A DNA stretch of 64,000 nt, taken from the NCBI RefSeq assembly GCF_026230105.1, contig NC_079478.1, positions 13,097,653 through 13,161,652 on the forward strand, read 5' to 3'. Below the pieces are notes generated by a model. It worked only from the letters and a program-made list of their open reading frames with translations. It was not told where the DNA came from and searched no databases. The position numbers and the translations under genes were made by a program. Shown here piece by piece: positions 62,101-64,000 of the stretch. Origin of the DNA: Diorhabda sublineata (taxonomy: Eukaryota > Arthropoda > Insecta > Coleoptera > Chrysomelidae). The first letter of the stretch is position 1, and the number at the start of each line of letters is the position of its first letter.

Positions 62101-63048
62101 TTGGTGTTTATTTTTCTTAATATTAATTTTTTTTTGCGTGATTTATTATTTCAAAGACCACTCTTAAATAAACATTTTTTTCCATCGATGGTCGATTGAA
62201 AAGATAGTTTGATTCATTGATTAACTAGTGTTTATGTGTATGATTGACCGACGTAAGAACTTCTATTCTAGTTTAGTTGTGTGAGTAAACAGGGCAAATT
62301 GCTTTTTCAAAATGAGTCATCAAATACTAATTAATATTGACGTTAGTCAAGAACACAGAAAACGCAACAAGCTAGGAAAAAATTTTAAATCAATTCTCTC
62401 TTCATTCGTAAACGAAGTGCTATGTTATCTTTAAGACACAAATTTGTTATCTAAAATCTAATATTTCATGAATATTGTAAATGTCTCCCCTGCTAATAAC
62501 TCTTAGTAGTTGATGCAAGGTTATGTATGTTTAAATAATTTGTTCCCAATTATTATTTTTTAGAGATAATACAAAAGAATTTTTCAATTTATTAGAAGAA
62601 GAAGAAATCCCAATACTTTTAGTGTCTGCAGGTATCGGCGATATCATTGAATCTACGATGAGAAATGAAGGTGTCTCAAACTCAAAAATAGAGGTGAAAA
62701 ATTTTTTGATTATATTTGTGACATTTCATGGTTTTCGTAAAAAATACCATCTAGTTGAAAAATATGTTTTAGATCGCCGCAAATTACCTCAACTTCGATC
62801 ATGAAGGTAGACTGAATGGATTAAAAACTCCACCTATTCACAAACTCAATAAAACCGATTGTATTAAAGATAAGCAATTTTATAACACATTGAAAGAGAA
62901 GGGCAATGTTATAGTGATAGGAGATCAGCTTGGAGATGCTGTGATGGTGGAAAAATTAGACAACGTAAACACCGTACTCAAAATTGGATTTTTCTATGGA
63001 GAGGTAAACACATTCAATTATCTAGAGGATTCAGATTATATCGATTAA
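56116..63048 (+). CDS. Diverged cytosolic 5'-nucleotidase III paralogue, five exons
   Basis: Tandem duplicate of the gene at 42.7 kb. Exons: 56116-56305, 59670-59829, 60647-60709, 62564-62693, 62773-63048, all introns GT-AG with the same phases. The first four exon lengths (190, 160, 63, 130) equal those of the first copy exactly. Joined: 819 nt, 272 aa. Catalytic residues kept: SDFDGTIT (Asp44, Asp46), VSAGIGD (Ser159), LNKTD (Lys208), IGDQLGD (Asp232, Asp236; Gln replaces the usual Ser). The substrate pocket is altered: the conserved Trp of EWWTKS is Leu (ELWSKS, 107-112), and the YxPxEVDP segment became YTRYLSEP, so the substrate probably differs. The end is odd: the exon reads through a GTAAAC donor-like site into VNTFNYLEDSDYID and stops, missing the VDDQTMDVP tail. 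If instead the donor at 63004 is used, a last exon must lie beyond what I can see. Confidence 0.88.
56520..57530 (-). pseudogene. Non-LTR retrotransposon RT and tail, in intron 1
   Basis: Minus strand, antisense to the host gene. Decayed words run from GAITLLSNKKYLS (near 57440) through CFIDLKKTFVTIDRGDL (near 57225, the AFDxVDR box) to the tail NQIQLDHIKNETYRRILNRK (near 56850-56790), ENQLRLLKHVERMNEIRKIF, INFTSRGRPRNTWINEIN (near 56700-56650) and EKLHEMLLQ. The order matches KxxNQLRWFGHVxRM....GRPRxxWID.I. Many frame changes. Confidence 0.7.
57900..58660 (-). pseudogene. Non-LTR retrotransposon, RT start joined to C-terminal tail, in intron 1
   Basis: Antisense to the host gene. Minus strand: CEDHRLISLMSHSLKIFLRI (near 58655-58595) and SQFGFRQGLGIREAIVAT (near 58545-58495) from early RT, then a jump to FKYLGTWLYEEWSSDGEIKC (near 58430-58375) and EAFEMWVYRRILKIPWTAKV (near 58285-58230). 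It continues RNEDILRRINNDRELFNIVK, KIAYLGHIMRGHKYQFLQLI, RKRMSWLRNVRQWTG, ending near 57930 with AMKNVVANIH. The palm with YADD is deleted. Same family as 1651-2091. Confidence 0.85.
58935..59391 (+). pseudogene. BEL/Pao retrotransposon gag fragment, in intron 1
   Basis: Plus strand: PLPTISGYYSDWFSFYDSFK and ALLHDDTNTQ (58950-59035) match the start LPxFSGxYxDWxxFxDxFxxLIHxN of the DUF1759 gag region. After a decayed stretch, VHPHMLKILNIPPLIKSQYI, ELRHLLDIIITNLVSL and a final PIITEKLD (59166-59335) match its second half (VxxHIxALxxLPxxxKxxxxELRxLxDxxxxNLxAL). No LTR, protease or RT seen nearby. Confidence 0.7.
60780..61175 (-). pseudogene. RNase H tail of a Jockey/R1-type element, in intron 3
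   Basis: Antisense to the host gene. Minus strand: RNKNLRILTGVLSGHCCLNK and RLNTLDLAI (near 61150-61070, the LTGHCxLxxHLxxxGL box). After a frame change, ETSIHILSKCETLLNSRALH and LGALEIEDEALWQLKPSFIQ follow (near 61035-60920), then DFLKEVGLVDQL (near 60875). This is the normal C-terminus of such ORF2 proteins. Confidence 0.75.
61723..62056. mobile_element. Harbinger-like MITE in intron 3
   Basis: Inverted ends AGGCCGCTTGACAT (61723) and ATGTCAAGCGGCCT (to 62056), continuing as .GTGCAATACAAC-type sequence inside for ~40 bp. It is flanked on both sides by TTA (61720-61722 and 62057-62059). A three-base TWA target duplication and 334-bp length point to a PIF/Harbinger-derived MITE. An internal start MAQTDKDVRIL is probably a vestige. 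Confidence 0.8.
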
Positions 63049-63365
63049 AATAACCCAGTAAACTAAATTATTTAGTAATTTTATTTGAATTTTAATAATG
63101 ACAATGGTGATTAATTAGGATAGTAAGAGATATTTAGCTCTATTTTCTATTAACGAATCGCAGTATAAGAGATGTTGAACGTTATGTTCAATTAACGACT
63201 CGCGGAAAGCGAGAAATGTAGATGCTCTGGTTTTTTGATCCTTGGATAGATGGATGAGGAGGACATACTGTTCACACTTAATATTTTATATTCCGAAGTC
63301 CCACAGAGAAAGTAATCCTATATACGGACCGTGAATCTAACAGCCAGCAGCGATGGCTTGGCAGA

Positions 63366-63494
63366 CAATTCAACTGATACTTTGAAATTCGTACAACTTT
63401 ATAGAGCGCATGAATGCTTGTGGTATAAGCGTTGTGATGCATACAAATATAAAAAATCAACTTCGTATAGAAAGAATGTGGAAATACGGTAAAA
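63366..63494 (+). pseudogene. MADF-domain fragment
   Basis: Plus strand: DTLKFVQLYRAHECLWYKRC then DAYKYKKSTSYRKNVEI. This resembles the first half of a MADF DNA-binding domain (FIxLYxxHxCLWxxxxxxYKxxxxRxxAWxxI), often found in accessory proteins of Harbinger transposons. It runs into stops at 63492. Confidence 0.5.
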
Positions 63495-63613
63495 ATGATA
63501 TCTCTCATCATAGTTTTTTGGCGCTGAATCGAGCTCTCTATAAGTGAAAGTAACTCATCTAAGTTTATGGCAGAAACCCGCAACCCCAACCCCAATCTTT
63601 GTTGTTTCAGCAA
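63480..63613 (-). pseudogene. PIF/Harbinger transposase N-terminal fragment
   Basis: Minus strand: INLDELLSLIESSIQRQKTM followed by MRDIIF resembles the N-terminal (F)xxLLxLIxPxIxKQDTxMRxxIxxxERL of Harbinger nucleases. It loses similarity afterwards. It lies against the MADF fragment, which fits a decayed Harbinger element. Confidence 0.45.
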
Positions 63614-64000
63614 GAAAACAAAAGCTCCGGTTATAGGTCTACGCTAAACTATTTTCCTATCCAAAGTCGTTTCGCTTTTTTTCTCCAATATATCAACCAA
63701 CACTTCTCTTAATAGTGCAGATATGTTCTTTAAAGATTCATTTCTCAACATATTGTACCGCGAATTCATTATTTTTTAACTTCAAACGTGTGCACACCCG
63801 AAGAAAAATCCATGAATGGCCTCGTCTAAACAACAAGGGCCAGACCAGCGCTGACTTGTCTGCAGGACTGGCGCCAGCAATATTGGCTGGTTTCGTATAA
63901 ACTCTTCTTAACACAAATATTCGAGTGATTGGTAACTGAAAGAGTCGGTGTCAGTTTCAGAGTTACGAGATAAATTAAATTCGTGAGGTTAAATAGAAAT
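63614..64000. other. No gene recognised at window end
   Basis: A 61-codon plus-strand frame (63715-63900) has no known motif. I looked here for the missing last exon of the nucleotidase paralogue (a YMDxxDIVLVDDQ-like segment after an acceptor) and did not find it. Confidence 0.35.

Noticed and set aside
63494..64000. Last exon of the nucleotidase paralogue
   Set aside because: No acceptor followed by the conserved DIVLVDDQ-like tail was found.

Overview
This window looks like an insect nuclear genome, possibly a beetle. The evidence is AT-rich sequence with spliced genes (GT-AG introns), a UDP-glycosyltransferase with the insect-style ITQGG signature, cytosolic 5'-nucleotidase III genes close to the Drosophila/vertebrate family, and a dense layer of decayed Tc1/mariner, non-LTR, BEL/Pao, Crypton and Harbinger pieces. 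There are no bacterial operons, CRISPR arrays or rRNA genes. The species cannot be settled from the sequence alone.

Three host genes can be assembled exon by exon, all on the plus strand. (1) A complete four-exon UGT at 2447-5750 encodes 509 aa with a signal peptide, UDP-binding signature, C-terminal membrane helix and lysine tail. (2) A complete six-exon cytosolic 5'-nucleotidase III gene (cN-IIIB type, 301 aa) lies at 42749-47685. (3) A second, diverged paralogue lies at 56116-63048. Its first four coding exons have exactly the same lengths as those of the first copy (190, 160, 63 and 130 nt). It keeps the HAD catalytic residues, has lost conserved substrate-pocket residues, and seems to end early. 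The two nucleotidase genes are a tandem duplication separated by about 8.4 kb of transposons.

Almost everything else is transposon debris. Region by region: 0-2 kb has a Crypton-like tyrosine recombinase remnant, a nested palindrome and a non-LTR tail. 2-6 kb has UGT and an RTE-like fragment. 6-12 kb has an RNase H fragment and a DDE transposase fragment in otherwise featureless AT-rich DNA. 12-17.4 kb has mariner-like elements with long inverted repeats and foldback repeats. 21-24 kb has two different non-LTR elements. 25.3-26.9 kb has a well-bounded mariner-like element with ~240-bp terminal inverted repeats. 32-33 kb has a broken copy of a multi-copy arthropod gene family. 36-42 kb has DDE, R1/LOA/Jockey-type and mariner fragments. 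48-51.2 kb has a Tc1-like element, a large inverted duplication and a complete-length but dead mariner.

The most intriguing object is at 52.6-54.7 kb. It is a ~2.1-kb unit with matching terminal inverted repeats, a possible 7-bp target duplication and repeated subterminal motifs. It carries a broken minus-strand gene of a large, poorly described insect protein family with DSC-type and CxxC motifs. It may be a DNA transposon whose transposase is that family. The introns of the two nucleotidase genes hold four antisense non-LTR fragments, a BEL/Pao gag fragment and a Harbinger-like MITE.
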